From: Cinclus cinclus
Taxonomy: Eukaryota > Chordata > Aves > Passeriformes > Cinclidae
Reading direction: 5' to 3'
NCBI RefSeq assembly: GCF_963662255.1
Contig: NC_085067.1
Coordinates: 1,116,001-1,180,000 of the forward strand
DNA length: 64,000 bases
Each line of letters starts with the position of its first letter. The first letter of the stretch is position 1. Positions 22,590-34,764 of the stretch are shown one piece after another. The notes under the pieces were generated by a model. It did no database searches and was not told the DNA's origin. It saw only the letters and a program-made list of their open reading frames with translations. A program made the position numbers and the translations under genes.

Positions 22590-22647
22590 AGTGGCACTGA
22601 GTGGCACTGAGTGGCATTGAGTGGCATTGTGGCACTGAGTGGCACTC
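22590..22647 (+). repeat. 10-bp minisatellite (GAGTGGCACT)n
   Basis: About six units of GAGTGGCACT or GAGTGGCATT, one of them shortened, lying in CpG-containing sequence. Confidence 0.85.
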
Positions 22648-23257
22648 GCCCCCGGAGCGGGTGAGAGGAGCCCTCGCACCGCACCCGCTCACTAATAATT
22701 AGTGATTAAGAACTAGTTAAAAAGCCAATGAAGACTGAAACGTACATTAACCGGGTGACCCCGCCTCGCTCCGGCCGCGGAGAGATGGGAGCGGGGACAG
22801 AATCAGCTCTGTCTCCATCCCTTGGTGACACCCAGCAGGGATCAGTGGCCTCCTGCATCCACAGAGCACGGGCTCTGGTGTGGCACGAACATCAGCAAGA
22901 ATAAAAAGCAGGAGAAAAGTTCCTGCTTTTGCCTTTTCTAAGCCCGCAACACATTTTCGGCCACCAGTAAAACTGCTCAGGATTTATACAGGGCTTTACC
23001 TCTTCAAAGCAGCAGTTTGTTCCTCTCAGCCCCTTTCATCCTAAGTGCTTCCTATCGGTCCTTTCACAACCTTTTGATGGGTGGGGAATTCCTCTTTTTT
23101 TAATCTTGAAAAAGTGAGCCTGGCTGGGCTGTGGGCTCCAAACCCTCCTGACTGGAGGTGGAGCTGAAACCAGGTCCCATCCCTGTCCCAACATTGCCCG
23201 AGTTACACAGCAAAAGACACCTGAGCCGAGAGGCTAAAAGGGGGATGAACACCTGGA

Positions 23258-23743
23258 GGGGTCCAGCACCCAGGGCCGGGTCCAGCACCCAGAGCCGGGT
23301 CCAGCACCCAGGGCCGGGTCCAGCACCCAGGGCCGGGTCCAGCACCCAGGGTCGGGTCCAGCACCCAGGGCCGGGTCCAGCACCCAGAGCCGGGTCCAGC
23401 ACCCAGGGCCGGGTCCAGCACCCAGGGTCGGGTCCAGCACCCAGGGCCGGGTCCAGCACCCCGGGTCGGGTCCAGCACCCAGGGCCGGGTCCAGCACCCA
23501 GGGTCGGGTCCAGCACCCAGGGTCGGGTCCAGCACCCAGGGCCGGGTCCAGCACCCAGGGTCGGGTCCAGCACCCAGGGTCGGGTCCAGCACCCAGGGCC
23601 GGGTCCAGCACCCAGGGTCGGGTCCAGCACCCAGGGCCGGGTCCAGCACCCAGGGCCGGGTCCAGCACCCAGGGCCGGGTCCAGCACCCCGGGTCGGGTC
23701 CAGCACCCAGGGCCGGGTCCAGCACCCAGGGCCGGGTCCAGCA
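23258..23743 (+). repeat. 19-bp minisatellite, about 25 copies
   Basis: The unit GGGTCCAGCACCCAGGGCC is repeated head to tail about 25.5 times, with a few recurring variants (GTC for GCC, AGAGCC, CCCGGG). Because 19 is not a multiple of 3 and no unit contains a stop, frames stay open through the array on both strands. The 160-375 codon frames here are artefacts of the repeat. Variant units are interleaved, which suggests repeated unequal exchange. Confidence 0.97.
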
Positions 23744-24330
23744 TCACCTCCCGGGCCCGGAGCCGCCTCTCTCCCCCTGCCGGGTGCCGCTGGGGCATCA
23801 CTAACCCGCACACGCCGGCCGAAAGGACACGCGGGCCGAGCTGTCAATACCGATAAGTCGTGACACTGTGTAAATGCAACCTCCTCGCTCTGCCCCATCG
23901 ATCCGGCAGCGCCACGAACATCCCAGGAGCGGAGACACGGGAAGGTCACCGGAGCATCCCCGGCCCGGCCACAGCCGGAGCTTTGCGGCTCCGAGGCCCC
24001 GGAGGGTCCCCTCACATCCCTGAGCATCCCTGAGCATCCCTGAGTATCCCTGAGCATCCTCGCACATCTCTGAGCATCTCTGAGCATCCCTGAGCTTCCC
24101 CGAGCATCCCTGAGTATCCCTGAGCATCCCTGAGCATCCCTGCACATCCCTGAGCATCCCCGAGCATCCCTGGGCATCCCCGCACATCCCCGCACATCCC
24201 TGAGCATCCCCGCACATCCCGGTGCCACCCGGAGCTCCCGGAGGGGGAGGTGGAGGTGCCCCAGCCCAGCCCGGAGCCGCTCCGACAATTCTCTGCCATC
24301 AGCAATCAGAATATCCGAGCGGCCGCTCAT
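23740..24330. other. CpG-rich block next to the minisatellite
   Basis: The sequence between and around the two arrays is rich in CpG (ccgggcccggagccgcc, gcacacgccggccg, tcggctcc-type words). No exon or recognisable start was found. It may be an unmethylated island linked to the repeats rather than to a gene. Confidence 0.4.
24012..24220 (+). repeat. 10-bp minisatellite (CATCCCTGAG)n, about 21 copies
   Basis: About 21 units of ATCCCTGAGC with variants (CGCAC, TGAGT, TGAGCTTCC). It lies about 270 bp right of the 19-bp array. Minus-strand frames through it are low-complexity Gly/Asp/Cys/Met and not genes. Confidence 0.95.
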
Positions 24331-24636
24331 ACAAAATCAAGAGGCAAAATAATTGAGTCAATAGCGCTGCGAAAGGATTGCTCCTTCAGCCCCATTCTTG
24401 TGCTAACAATCCTCCAGCAGGGCTGAGGATTCAAAAGCTTGGAGAATCAAAAAGGAATTGATTTGATTCAGAGCTTCAGCCCGGGCTGTATTTAACACAT
24501 CATTTTTGCTTGCTCTACATAGAGTAGAAACTGTTTGAAGGCAGAGGGGCTGGGGGAGAGAGACGGGAGCGGGAAGCACAGGAGCAGAATATTCTGGATT
24601 TGCTGCTTTTCCAAGAGCGGCTGGACCCACATTGTT

Positions 24637-24656
24637 CCCCCCCCCCCCCCCCCCCA
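24637..24656 (+). repeat. Poly(C) tract of about 20
   Basis: A homopolymer C run in 'attgttccc...cagacgg'; its assembled length is unreliable. Confidence 0.9.
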
Positions 24657-25079
24657 GACGGCTGGCAGACCCTGGGGACCCACAAAGAGACCCCCGAGCA
24701 TCCAGCGGATCCGGCCAGGGCTGAGCTGAGGCTGAGCCGGGAGCGGAGCAGGGAAGGGAAGAGCCGCGCCTGGGATCGCAGCTCAAGGGTGCAGGAGGCG
24801 GCGCTGGGGATGCTTCCCCTCGGGAGAAAGCAGGAGGTGCCTCCCGATCCCTGCCGGCCTCGGCACGGGCTCACAGATCCTCACAAATCCTCCGAGCAGC
24901 ATTGCCACCCCAAAATGGGGGGACTCACAAACTCCCCGCAGCTCCTGGGGTGCTGCAGGCTGTGCCAGCACTCGCTTTCTGCTCCCCTCCAAACCAGCAC
25001 TGCCTGCGTCCTGTAGCATCCCAGGCAGCTCCTTGCTCCCAGAAAAACTTCCAGGGTAGAAACCTTCTTCACACTGGGA

Positions 25080-25232
25080 AGTCTCTCTGACAGCTGTCTG
25101 CTTTTTGGCATCCATATACATTTTCATGGTATCTGTAATAAATTCTAGGAGCCCTTTCTGGGCCTGCTTCTTAACTGTGAAAGGGGCAGAAAAATCCTCA
25201 ACCAGGTCCAGCATTCTGCCAATGAAGGCAAA
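25080..25232 (-). CDS. Unidentified exon-like reading frame
   Basis: I do not recognise this gene. On the minus strand the run 'attctgcattttctag' is a plausible acceptor, followed by an open frame beginning FAFIGRMLDLVEDF and continuing through KKQAQKGLLEFITDTMKMYM to the Asp-Ala-Lys-Lys-Gln and Val-Arg-Glu segment. The composition is balanced, helix-prone and free of the Pro/Gly/Arg bias of spurious frames nearby. The frame stays open to 24783, but its right edge as an exon is unclear, since only weak donors are seen (GAAG/gtttct near 25067). It could be an exon of an unannotated gene, a retrocopy remnant, or chance. No neighbouring exon was found. Confidence 0.25.
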
Positions 25233-25639
25233 CTAGAAAATGCAGAATTTCCCCAGATCCCATTAAACGTGAGGACAACAACTACTAGGAGAGGATCAGC
25301 AACAAGAACCCCACAGCCCCCTCCAAGGCTGTTCTACAAACCACACATTAAAACATCAGCAACACTGAGGCACCTCAGAACATCCAGACTTAAACACTTC
25401 CAGAAAAATCTGAATTAACTGCAGAATAAAACTCAGTACCCTGAGCAGGGGAAGGAGCAAGTGCCAAGAACATTCCAGCAGAGCCATTTCTCTGCTCGTT
25501 GTGTGGCACATGAAGCTCTTTTAAAGCTTTTTGGGTCGTTCTACCCCTCACAGAGCCCAGCTGGTGGCTGCTGACACAGCGGGGACCCCCAGACCCCCAC
25601 CCAGGCAACTGATCTGATGTGTTGATGAGCAAGTCATGT

Positions 25640-25960
25640 CGCTATAATAAGGAGTGTTTATTTGAATAATAAGGTCAGGGAGTTAAGTAGTTGGTATTCC
25701 ACTCATAGGAAGCAGTTTGCACAGTGTCACTAATAATTAAAGGGGTTTTTTGACTAATCTAGTTGCTCTTCCTAAATATACTCCACTCTGTTCAAGAAAC
25801 TCATCAAAGCAGCGAAGTGATCTTCGAGGTTATTAATCTCCTTTGCTCCACAGCTGGAGCAAATTTATTTGCTTGAATTAGCATGTAATAAACTTATAAT
25901 AAAGCTGCCATATCCCTTGCTTTAGAGATATAGTTTGTGTAATGGGTAGTTAAATCTAGG
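25640..25960. other. AT-rich candidate conserved non-coding block
   Basis: Repeat-free AT-rich sequence with 'tataataaggagtgtttatt', 'cactaataattaaaggggtt', 'gaggttattaatctcctttg' and 'gaattagcatgtaataaact'. It lies in the MSI2-MRPS23 intergenic interval and is a candidate regulatory element by composition only. Confidence 0.3.
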
Positions 25961-26121
25961 TAATGTAGCCATGGTCTTTGGGCTTGGAGAGAAGGGGGAA
26001 GGAAAAACTCCACGGAATGCTCTGTTATCCCCAGCACTGGGGCTCAGTGGGATTTCTTCCAGATGAGGAAAAGTCAAATTTTTGGAGATGAGCAGATCAG
26101 TTATTAATCAGGAATTGCTCC

Positions 26122-26305
26122 CTGGGATGGGGGGCAGGCCCTGGCACAGGGTGCCCAGAGAAGCTGTGGCTGCCCCTGGATCCCTGGAAGTGTCCAAGGA
26201 CAGAGCTTGGAGCAACCTGGGACACTGGAAGGTGTCCCTGGAAATGGATGATCTTTAAGGTTCCATCCAACCCAAACCATTCCATGATTCTGTGACTCTG
26301 CCTGC
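26122..26305 (+). mobile_element. CR1-type LINE, sense 3' fragment
   Basis: 'ggccctggcacagggtgccc', 'agagaagctgtggctgcccc', 'ggatccctggaagtgtccaa' and 'ggacactggaaggtgtccct', ending 'attccatgattctgtgactc', form a complete CR1 3' terminus in sense. Confidence 0.9.
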
Positions 26306-27063
26306 CCCAGCATCCCCTTTGCCATCTCCAGGAACAGCTGAGACCCGTGCAACAAATCTCACAGCACAGCAAAGGAGGGGTCCCAACAAACCAGAGGGCA
26401 CCTTCCCCGGCTAGCAAAGGAGAATTAGCCCCCAAAAAAGCAGCCTCAGGGACCCAGTGGAGCAGCAGTGACACCAGAGTTGCCAACAGCAGCAGCACCC
26501 ACAGATTGGGAACATTTCAAATAGGGCTGAGCTGGGCAAGGGGTGTCCAAGTGAGAGGAATTAATTCTGATCCCAAAGCTGAGCCTTTCTAGGCTGCAGT
26601 TTCCCAGGAGCAGTAAATCCTGTCCCTTCCCCTTCCTGTGGAAGGCTCAGAGCTCCGTGCCTGGGACCGGGCAGATGGAGACTGATGTGGCAGAGAGCAA
26701 AGTTCAGCTGCACTGGGAGGACTGGCCCCCACCTCCTCCTCTGAGGTTATTATTCACAGAGCCCGGGTAGTAAATAATTTTTCTCTCTCTCCATTTCAGC
26801 TCTTTTCTGTTCCTGCTCTGCGCTGGAGCAGGCCTGGGCATTAGCCAGAGGTGTCAGAGGTGTTAGACAAGGTATTAAGGAGGTGTCAATGGTGAAATAG
26901 CTGGGATTACAGTAAAGTCTAAATAAGGTGTAAAATAAAACCAAAGGTGATAAAGTCGTTGATAAGAAAAGCTGGAGAAAAATAGGAGTGCAATTATTTT
27001 TCATCCTGCTTGTTCACTCTCACAGTGCATTATCTATGGCTTTGCAAAGACTTAAGTGAGATT

Positions 27064-27084
27064 CTTTTTTTTTTTTTTTTTTTT
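27064..27084 (+). repeat. Poly(T) tract of about 20
   Basis: Homopolymer T run in 'gattctttt...ccccagtctatgg'. Simple sequence with no element recognised beside it. Confidence 0.85.
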
Positions 27085-27195
27085 CCCCAGTCTATGGTAT
27101 TTTCTCCAGGCAGCACCTCAGCTCCATAGCCCTTGCATGGCAGGGGAGCATCCAGCACCTCCACACAAACCCACACCTGCCCAGGAGATGCCCCT

Positions 27196-27222
27196 TCCTC
27201 CTCCTCCTCCTCCTCCTCCATC
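27196..27222 (+). repeat. (CCT)n microsatellite
   Basis: About eight CTC/CCT copies in 'ccttcctcctcctcctcctc'. Confidence 0.85.
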
Positions 27223-29111
27223 CTTGTCCAGGGGACTGGAGGGGAGGACACCCTTCAATCCAGGAGCCACTGGGGCAGAGCCCAGCTGTGTCCAGGCTGG
27301 GCACAGGCAGATCTTGGAAGAGGAGGAGCTGGTGGGGAGCTCGGGGCAGGGACCCACCTTCCCCGGCAAGAACACATCAATCATCCCGACATCCCCTAAT
27401 CAGGGAGGCTCCTGCTCCCCCTCCCCGAGCAAAAAGTGTAGGGGGGGGGGGGGAAAATAATGCAAGAAATTACTCCGGATGGCAAATCAACAAATTAGCC
27501 TTGATTACTATCCGGGTCTCACAGCCTCCTCTTCCTCATGCTCATCAGCTCTGTCTGGCTGAGCCGTTCTGCTCCTGCAGCGTTCGTTCCCTGCCAGAGC
27601 TCCCTGCAGCATCCATGGGGCAGCACCCCCGGGGACCTCACGGGACCCCACTCCAGCAGCTGGAAGCTCAGGAGGGCACCCCGAAGGAGGGAGGTGCCTT
27701 TCCAGGAGCCAAAATTGTGCAGGAGGATGCAGTGGCAGAGCTCTGCCGAGCTCTGGGCTCTGAACCCAGTGACCCTTTCTGCCAGGCACAAACCAAAATG
27801 ATTTTTGTTGTTGTTGTTGCTTTTTTTTTCAGAATAAAAGCACAGAGGAATAATTCTGGTGAGGAAAAAAAAAGTTACTTAAAAGCATGTTCATCTGCAA
27901 TTCTCCCTCCTCTCTGTGAAGGATTATTAAGTGATTGGATTTCATCATATCCCACTTTGCTGCCGCAGAGGCTGATTGTCCCATATTTGCATTTCTCTTG
28001 GACAAGCAGCAATCCTGGCCCCCACGGTGGGCACAAGGCCATGCCATGTGCCCTGGGATGGCAGCAGGAGCTCAGCTCCATCCCATCACAGATAAACCAC
28101 CAGGAACAGTTCTCTCAGGATCCCTCAGGAAGCAGCACCATTTCAGACGTGAACTTTCTGGAGTTAATTTGTTTTGGTTGTTTCAAATGGCACAGAACTG
28201 CCAGGCAGGCTGACATCACCCGTGAAGGCATTTAAAGAAATGGATGAACACAAGCAGAGATGGATGTGCTGGCCGAGTACAACCCGGGCGAGCTCAGGTA
28301 CCTTCCCTGCTTATCCTCTTCATTAATAATGTCTTTACTCCAAAACCATTTCCATCACTGTGGCTTTGCAGTAACCACCCCGGCACACCTCAGCCACTGC
28401 CTCAATCTTCTCACAGAGCAAGCAGGAAAAGAAGGGAGTTTAAAACCCAACAGAAACAAAGGGCAGAGTGATGAGGGGGTGTTAAAGGGTGTGTTCATGC
28501 CAAGATCCCAGGCAGGGGGGACAGGCTGGATCCCAGCTGCCTGTGCCAGGATGGCACCAGTGGCCTCATGTACAGCTGTCATTAGAGCTGTGACATTCAG
28601 GAACCTGAGGTGGGTTCCTGCTGGAGGGGATGCAGACCCTTGGCTCTGATGGGAGCATCTCAAAGCTGAACCCTGGTGCTGCAACCCCAGCCCCAACAGC
28701 TCCTGCTCCAGCCTCAGTTCCAGAGGAGAACAAGATCACACTCAGAATAAATCTACATTTCACTCTGCTCATCCATCAAACCCTACCTCCATGTCCAGAA
28801 CGAGGGATGGGAACTGTGCACGGGCAGCTCAGGTGCCAGCTGGGCAGGGACAAACCCAGCCTGTTCCCACCCCTGCCACCACCCTCCCTCTTACCTGGGA
28901 AACATGAGTTATGCATCAGGAGGGCAGGGGGAAAACCATCTCCTCTTCTAGGGCAGCAGGGATGTGCTGTGAGTGCTGATCACAAACTTTGCAGCACTTC
29001 AGGGCGGTGTCAGCCCATGGAGATGTCACAGCTCCTGTCCCCAGCATCCCCATGGACACTGCCTTCATCACCCAGCTCTGTCAACTTGGTTTTTCAGCCA
29101 AAAAGTGCTGG

Positions 29112-29156
29112 GGAAAAAAAAAAAACAAAAAAAAACCAAACAAACAAAAAAAACCC
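29112..29156 (+). repeat. A-rich simple sequence
   Basis: (A)n and (AAAC)n-type run in 'ggggaaaaaaaaaaaacaaa' and following. No LINE end was recognised next to it. Confidence 0.8.
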
Positions 29157-30296
29157 CACCTGAAGTTACTACTAAAAAGATCACTAAGTGCCTTGTTTAT
29201 CCAGATTTGCATCAGCCAGGCCTCACATGCCATGGGGATGGCTCTGGGGTGGCACAGGCAGGGTGTGACCACCGGGGTTGTCACCCAGCACGTCCCCAGC
29301 CCGACACACAGGGCCAGGCAGAGGGAAGCAGAGATATTAAGTGGCTGATTTACATAGTAATCTGCACGGGGAGAGATGTTCAGGGCACGCTCAGCCTTCA
29401 TCAGAACACTTGTCATATCTGTGCTTCAATTTGAAGGGGGAGGAGAAGGGAAATGAGTCCTTGGGTGTTCTTTATTTTTTTTTTTTTTTGCATGTGTTTG
29501 TTTTGGTGTGGAAGCAGGGACCTGCTGCAGCAAATTAGAGCCAGCATCCCATCCACAGGGACCCACCATGGCTGGATCCAGCAGTCCCACCGCTCCCTGT
29601 GACGTCTGGGGGCTGGACACGGGCAGAAAATCACCAAAAATAAAGTTTTCAATAAAGCTTCTGGTGCCATTGCAGGGCTGGATGCTGAGGTCTGAACTTT
29701 GGGTGCCCCAACTCCTCAGCAACATCTCACCCACGGATTTAGCAAAGTATTCCCACTTTTTTTTCCCCTTTCATGTAAAAACATTCATATTTACAAACAA
29801 GTCTGTCACTACCGTATGTTGTGCTCCTTTTCCATGCATGAAACAAGTTGCTTCCAAGCTTTTTAATTAGAATTGAGCGGAGTCTTAGTAGAACAATTAG
29901 ATAATGGGGAGGATGGGAAATATTTTCTACCCTCCATATGAACAATGACAAGAGTTTCCTTCTCCTCACAAGGACAGCAGAGATCATCTGAATTGAGGGT
30001 CAATCCTGTGGCTGCCTCAAGAGAAAGCCTCAATTGTTTTTTACACAGCCAAGTGCAGGGGATCTCTGGCTGCACCAGCTGCACCCCTGGACACATCCAT
30101 GGATCCACCATTTACAGCTGCAGCCCATGGACTGACACATCCCCACACTCCACCCCACACCCCTCAGCCTCTCGTGGTCTCTGTGTTCAGCACCTGAGCC
30201 GAGGCAGATCAGATATTCCAGACCTGTCAGCTCCCATTAGCACCGCCAGAGCCACGAGCAAACCAAGACAAACCAGCAATTTCATCTGTCCCTGTC

Positions 30297-30319
30297 GTGT
30301 GTGTGTGTGTGTGTGTGTG
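30297..30319 (+). repeat. (GT)n microsatellite
   Basis: About 11.5 perfect GT copies. Confidence 0.95.
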
Positions 30320-30507
30320 CAGAACAGAGCATCCCACCCTGGCATCGACGCTCGGGGAGATGAGCAGATGACAGCAAAAATTTGGGGGGAGGGAGGAGAG
30401 ACCCCAGCCTGGCTCCTGAGGAAGGGATGGCAGTGTCCCCAAGAAGGCAAGGGGCACCATCTGCAGAGTTTCTGTGGAAAACTCACCCAGTCTGAGTAAC
30501 AAACACT

Positions 30508-30665
30508 CACAGAATGGTTTGGGTTGGAAGGGACCTTAAAGATCATCCCATTCCCCCTTGCCATGGGCAGGGACAATTCCCACCAGACCAGACTGCTCAG
30601 AGCTCCACCCAGCCTGCTCTTGACCACCTCCAGCTCCAATATTAAGGTCCCTAAATAGGTTTGCA
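30508..30665 (-). mobile_element. CR1-type LINE, antisense 3' fragment
   Basis: 'cacagaatggtttgggttgg' and 'aagggaccttaaagatcatc' followed by 'ccatgggcagggacaattcc' and 'tgctcttgaccacctccagc' is a reverse-complement CR1 3' end, one of the best preserved tails in the window. Confidence 0.9.
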
Positions 30666-31625
30666 TCACTGCCTGTGCTGCAGGGGCACATGCAGGGTGT
30701 TGGATCCCAGCCTGGAGCACACAGGCACGGCCAACACGGAGCAGGGACAGCCAGGAGGCTCTAGACACACCACAAGTCTCCCTTCCCCAAACACTGCAGC
30801 TCCTGGAGCACAGCAAAGCACCAAACCCTAAAGAGTAAAGCACCAAAACCCCACCACCACCATCTTCCAGCCAGGGTGATTAATAATGAACATCAACAAA
30901 CAAAACAATTGTAAAGTCAACAGTTTAGGGGAAGAGGGGGCTGCGACAGCCCCGCGGTCCTGAGGATAATTTTAAATGTGCAAAATGCCATCTCTCTAAA
31001 TAATCAAACTCCACTGCTGCGACTCGGAAATTGCCACCCACGGCTAAAGCTCCAATTTTAAACGCATCCTCAAGTCAATCTTGGTAAATTCCACATTAAA
31101 TATTGATCAGCCCCAGAGAGGGCTGGTGCTGCGTGTTTAGCATAGATGTGCCAAACTCAAGCAGCAGTGGCTGGGAAGGAGAGCTTGCCCAGACCCCAGC
31201 CCAGGTCACAGCAATCCAGGAGACGGTGACGTCTCCAGGGGGAGGGAGCACCACCACGGCACATCTTGGTGCTGCCCCATCCCAGCAGAGACCACATCCC
31301 AGCACATGGAAAAACACAGACAAGGACAAGGGAGCATCCCCTGGCACCATAAGGAACATTTAAGCGTGGACACAGGAAGGAAGGAGACAAGCACTGGTGC
31401 TTCCCTTCTAAAGACACCAGCTCCAGCCATATTCCATGGGAGCCATGAGGGCATGCCCAAGAAATTCCAGTCACAGCATCAGGGCTGGGCTGGTTCCCAA
31501 ATTCACACCATCACTGGAGGGCTCCAAGGGGGATGTCTGGACCACCAACATTCCCGTTGATCCCATCAGGAAGGGGTTTAAGGAAAACATGATCTCTTCC
31601 ATTTCCAAATGCCCAAACATCATGC

Positions 31626-31632
<7 letters not shown>

Positions 31633-31656
<24 letters not shown>
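31633..31656 (+). repeat. (TA)12 microsatellite
   Basis: A perfect TA dinucleotide run flanked by 'catgtgtg' and 'cacatctg', itself an inverted arrangement. Confidence 0.95.
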
Positions 31657-31985
31657 CACATCTGCCTGGAGTATTACGAAATCATACTTGAAACCCAGAT
31701 TCCAACTCCATTTCCCAACCACTCGTACAAAATTTTCATTACAGATTGCTGCCCTGCAGTGGAACCAGAGGGCAACTTTATTAGAGGCTGCCTGGCAGCA
31801 GGAGAATGAGCCAGTCAACAGCTCCAGATATTCCTCTGCAAGACATGGCAGAGTGCTGGAAATGGAAGAGATTACATTAAAAAAATAAAATAAAAAATAA
31901 AAAAAAAATCAGAGCAATTTCTAGTAAAGAGCCAAAGAACCATATAATTCAACATTTATATAGACAAGACTTCAAGGGAACACTT

Positions 31986-32026
31986 CAACAACAACAACAA
32001 AAAACAAAACAAAACAAAACAAAAAG
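31986..32026 (+). repeat. (CAA)n then (AAAAC)n simple repeats
   Basis: 'caacaacaacaacaaaaaac' passes into four to five AAAAC pentamers. Confidence 0.9.
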
Positions 32027-34764
32027 GACGAGGCAACAGCAAAAAGTCTGGTTTGATTTTTCCTCTTATTTCAATTTCTTTTTTAGCCTGCCCTGTTGGT
32101 TCGTGCCAGCCTTGGCTCCTGCAGGGACAATTCCAGCTCCCAGTGCCTGTCTGACTGCTGCTGCCTCCCCTGCTCTTCCTCGCCCTGACCCAAGGACAGC
32201 TCCTGCTCTTCCCGACAAATCTGCCATCCAAGCAGGGCTGTCTCAGTGTACAAGGGATGGGGATGATCTTCCCCAAATGTGCCCACATGCAATTTTTCCT
32301 CTTCTTCCTCTTCCCTCGCTCACTTGTGGTGCTATAAAAAGAGCAGAGGAAAGACAATCCTTTTTCCCGTGATTAATTGGGGCCGGGGTGGGCGCGGGGC
32401 AGCGCCGGTACCTGCAGCATTTCCAAGGTGCTGCAGCTGCAGAGAGCCCCGTGACTTTCCCCCGCTGTCGTTTGTCATCTCCTGACACTGATAAAGAGCT
32501 TCTCCAGCGCCCTGCCTTTGCGAGGGAACATATCCATATCAAAGCTGCTTGGATCATCCTTTTGCAAAAACTATCTGCTGCATTTTCTGGCCTCATTTCC
32601 TTCCTGATCTCCAGCTCCTGTTCTTTCCCTCTGTGAGCCCCTGCAGCAGCACCCGAGCTCTTGGGGGATAAAGGGGTCACTCTTCTTGCACATCGTTCAG
32701 CCTGGGATCTCTGCAAAGCCAGACCGCCCTGGTGCATCAGCCAAAAACACTTCTGCAGCCAAGGATGCCCGTGGTGGGATAAAAATGTTCCCACCTGTGG
32801 AGAGACTCACTCTCAGGCAGCTCTTGACACGGGAGAGAACCCTGGGATGCAGGGATGGAGGTGCTACAAGGCTGTACTGGAGCCACAGCTGCCTGGGAGA
32901 GGCGAAAACAGCACCTAATTCTCAATATCGCCTCAGGTCACAGTGTGCGTAGTAGAAAAGCAAACACTCACCTCCCCCGAGGTGCATCACAGCTACAGGA
33001 GCAACTTTGTGCAGCCAGAGCATGAGCAATGCACTTAGAGCCATTGGGAAAAGCATCTCCTGGCTTTCCAAGATGCAAATTCCACCTGGAGGACCTGGGA
33101 AGAAACCAGCGAGGAGTTGCTGCATTTTTTTGTTTTTTTTTTTTTAATCCAGAGATGCTTTTCTCTGTACAATGGAACTCCAAGAAGAGCTTAATGAACA
33201 GCGTTTCCTTGATTCTGAGAGGCACAGACAGGCCAGATAACACCAGTGATTCATTAGCATCCCACCACGTCTGCATTCCCCAGCCATATGGCCAGCACGA
33301 TGCGCTTCCAAAAACTGGGACATCCACAAAGGCTTTATCACCAGCAGCCACCACGCTGGAGTAGCCTGTGCTTATGTGGAGATGGGGAACATCTCATTCC
33401 AGGATCTTCTGGGTGGGAAGGAGCACGGCGTGGACAAGGTGACTTTGTGGGACGTGAGCATCCCTGCTGCTGCAGAGAGGGTTTTAATCAGGATCACTCA
33501 CTCCTGAGCAAAACACATCTCCAGAGTGAATCCACACCTCCAGCAGGGACATGCTGCCTGCCCAGGTGGCAGACACAGCACCTGCTGTTACCTGTCTCCA
33601 GGTAAATTCCCCACATGACTGAGGAGCACTCCCAGCGAGCTGAGCTCTGTGTCCAGCACTCAGGTCTGAGCTGAGACCTCAGCCAGCCATGGAAAACAGA
33701 GTGCTTGTCCCCAGCCCCACCAGCAACAGCTGGGCATGCCATTAGGTGGCCATAAATAGATGTTAAGTGACCAAAAATAGATATTTAGCGACCACATGCA
33801 GCCTCTGAGAGCGGTGATCTGTACAGGAGGCTCCTGCCTCTCACCAAGGCACGGGGAGGGGAAGGAGCCCCCAAAAACAAATGGAAGGAACAGCAGCACC
33901 CCGAGGTGCCACCAGCCCACGGGGGATGTGATGGGCTTTGGTGGAGGAGCAGGGAATTTGCTGGGGTGCATTTGGGCCAGCCCAAAGAGCTGCTGGCCCA
34001 GGGACAGGTGGAGGTGCCCAGGTGGCATCTCCTCCTCTCTCAGCACCATCACAATCTGCCTCTGGGCTCCCAGCACCTCTCCTGTGATCTCTAACAAGCC
34101 AATAACTCCTTCCTGACTCCAAGCTCTGGCTGCAATTCCGTGGGACCCGGCAGGAGGGTCTGTGCTCCCTCTGCATCCTCCAACCTGTGTCAGCAGTTTG
34201 TTATGGAGCCCTGTAAGTTCTTTAGCTTAAAAAAAAAAAAAAAAAAGAAAGAAAAAATAGAAAAAAGGCGTTTTCAAAGCTTTAACGGCTTTGAAAACAA
34301 CGCGGAGGGTTCTTTTTACTGCGGGAGAGGTTAATGATCTCCCTCTGCTACAGAACCGAACTGGACATCATAATAAATAACCATAATAAGATATAAAGTA
34401 TCACCCAGAGCCCTTCAATGCAGAGAGCGGGTAGGAGCTGGGATGCATTTCCATTATTCAGAGTAACTGCCAGGTGGGAGACGTTCAAAGTGAAGGCAGT
34501 CAATTAAAAAAATGAAAAGCACTACTTAAACAGAGAGGGGCTGTATCCTACCCTGCCTGCTCTGGCTCCCGGTGGGGCTGCAGCCCTGGCAGCGAGGACA
34601 GCAGGGTGACACGGTGCCGTGGTGGCCCTGCACTCCAAGGGACACTGGCAGTGACTGCCAGACACACAGAACAGGGAATGGGGGGGGTGGGAGGGACAAT
34701 AAAGCTCATCTCACGCCACCCGCCCTGCCAGGGACAGGGACACCTCACTGGAGCAAGTCCCATC

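Noticed and set aside
23258..24220. Direct repeats considered as a CRISPR array
   Set aside because: The units are contiguous without spacers and the genome is vertebrate.
23203..24330. Minus-strand frame of 375 codons across two minisatellites
   Set aside because: It consists of repeat-encoded Gly-Ala-Gly-Pro-Gly-Cys-Trp-type units and exists only because 19-bp units lack stops; frames are open on both strands.
28261..28297. Short exon-like piece MDVLAEYNPGEL followed by a gtacct donor
   Set aside because: No acceptor or matching partner exon was found, the piece is only 12 codons long, and it resembles no protein that I recall.
32331..32340. TATAAAA box with G+C-rich sequence following
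   Set aside because: No transcript or coding start is recognisable downstream; a chance match is likely.
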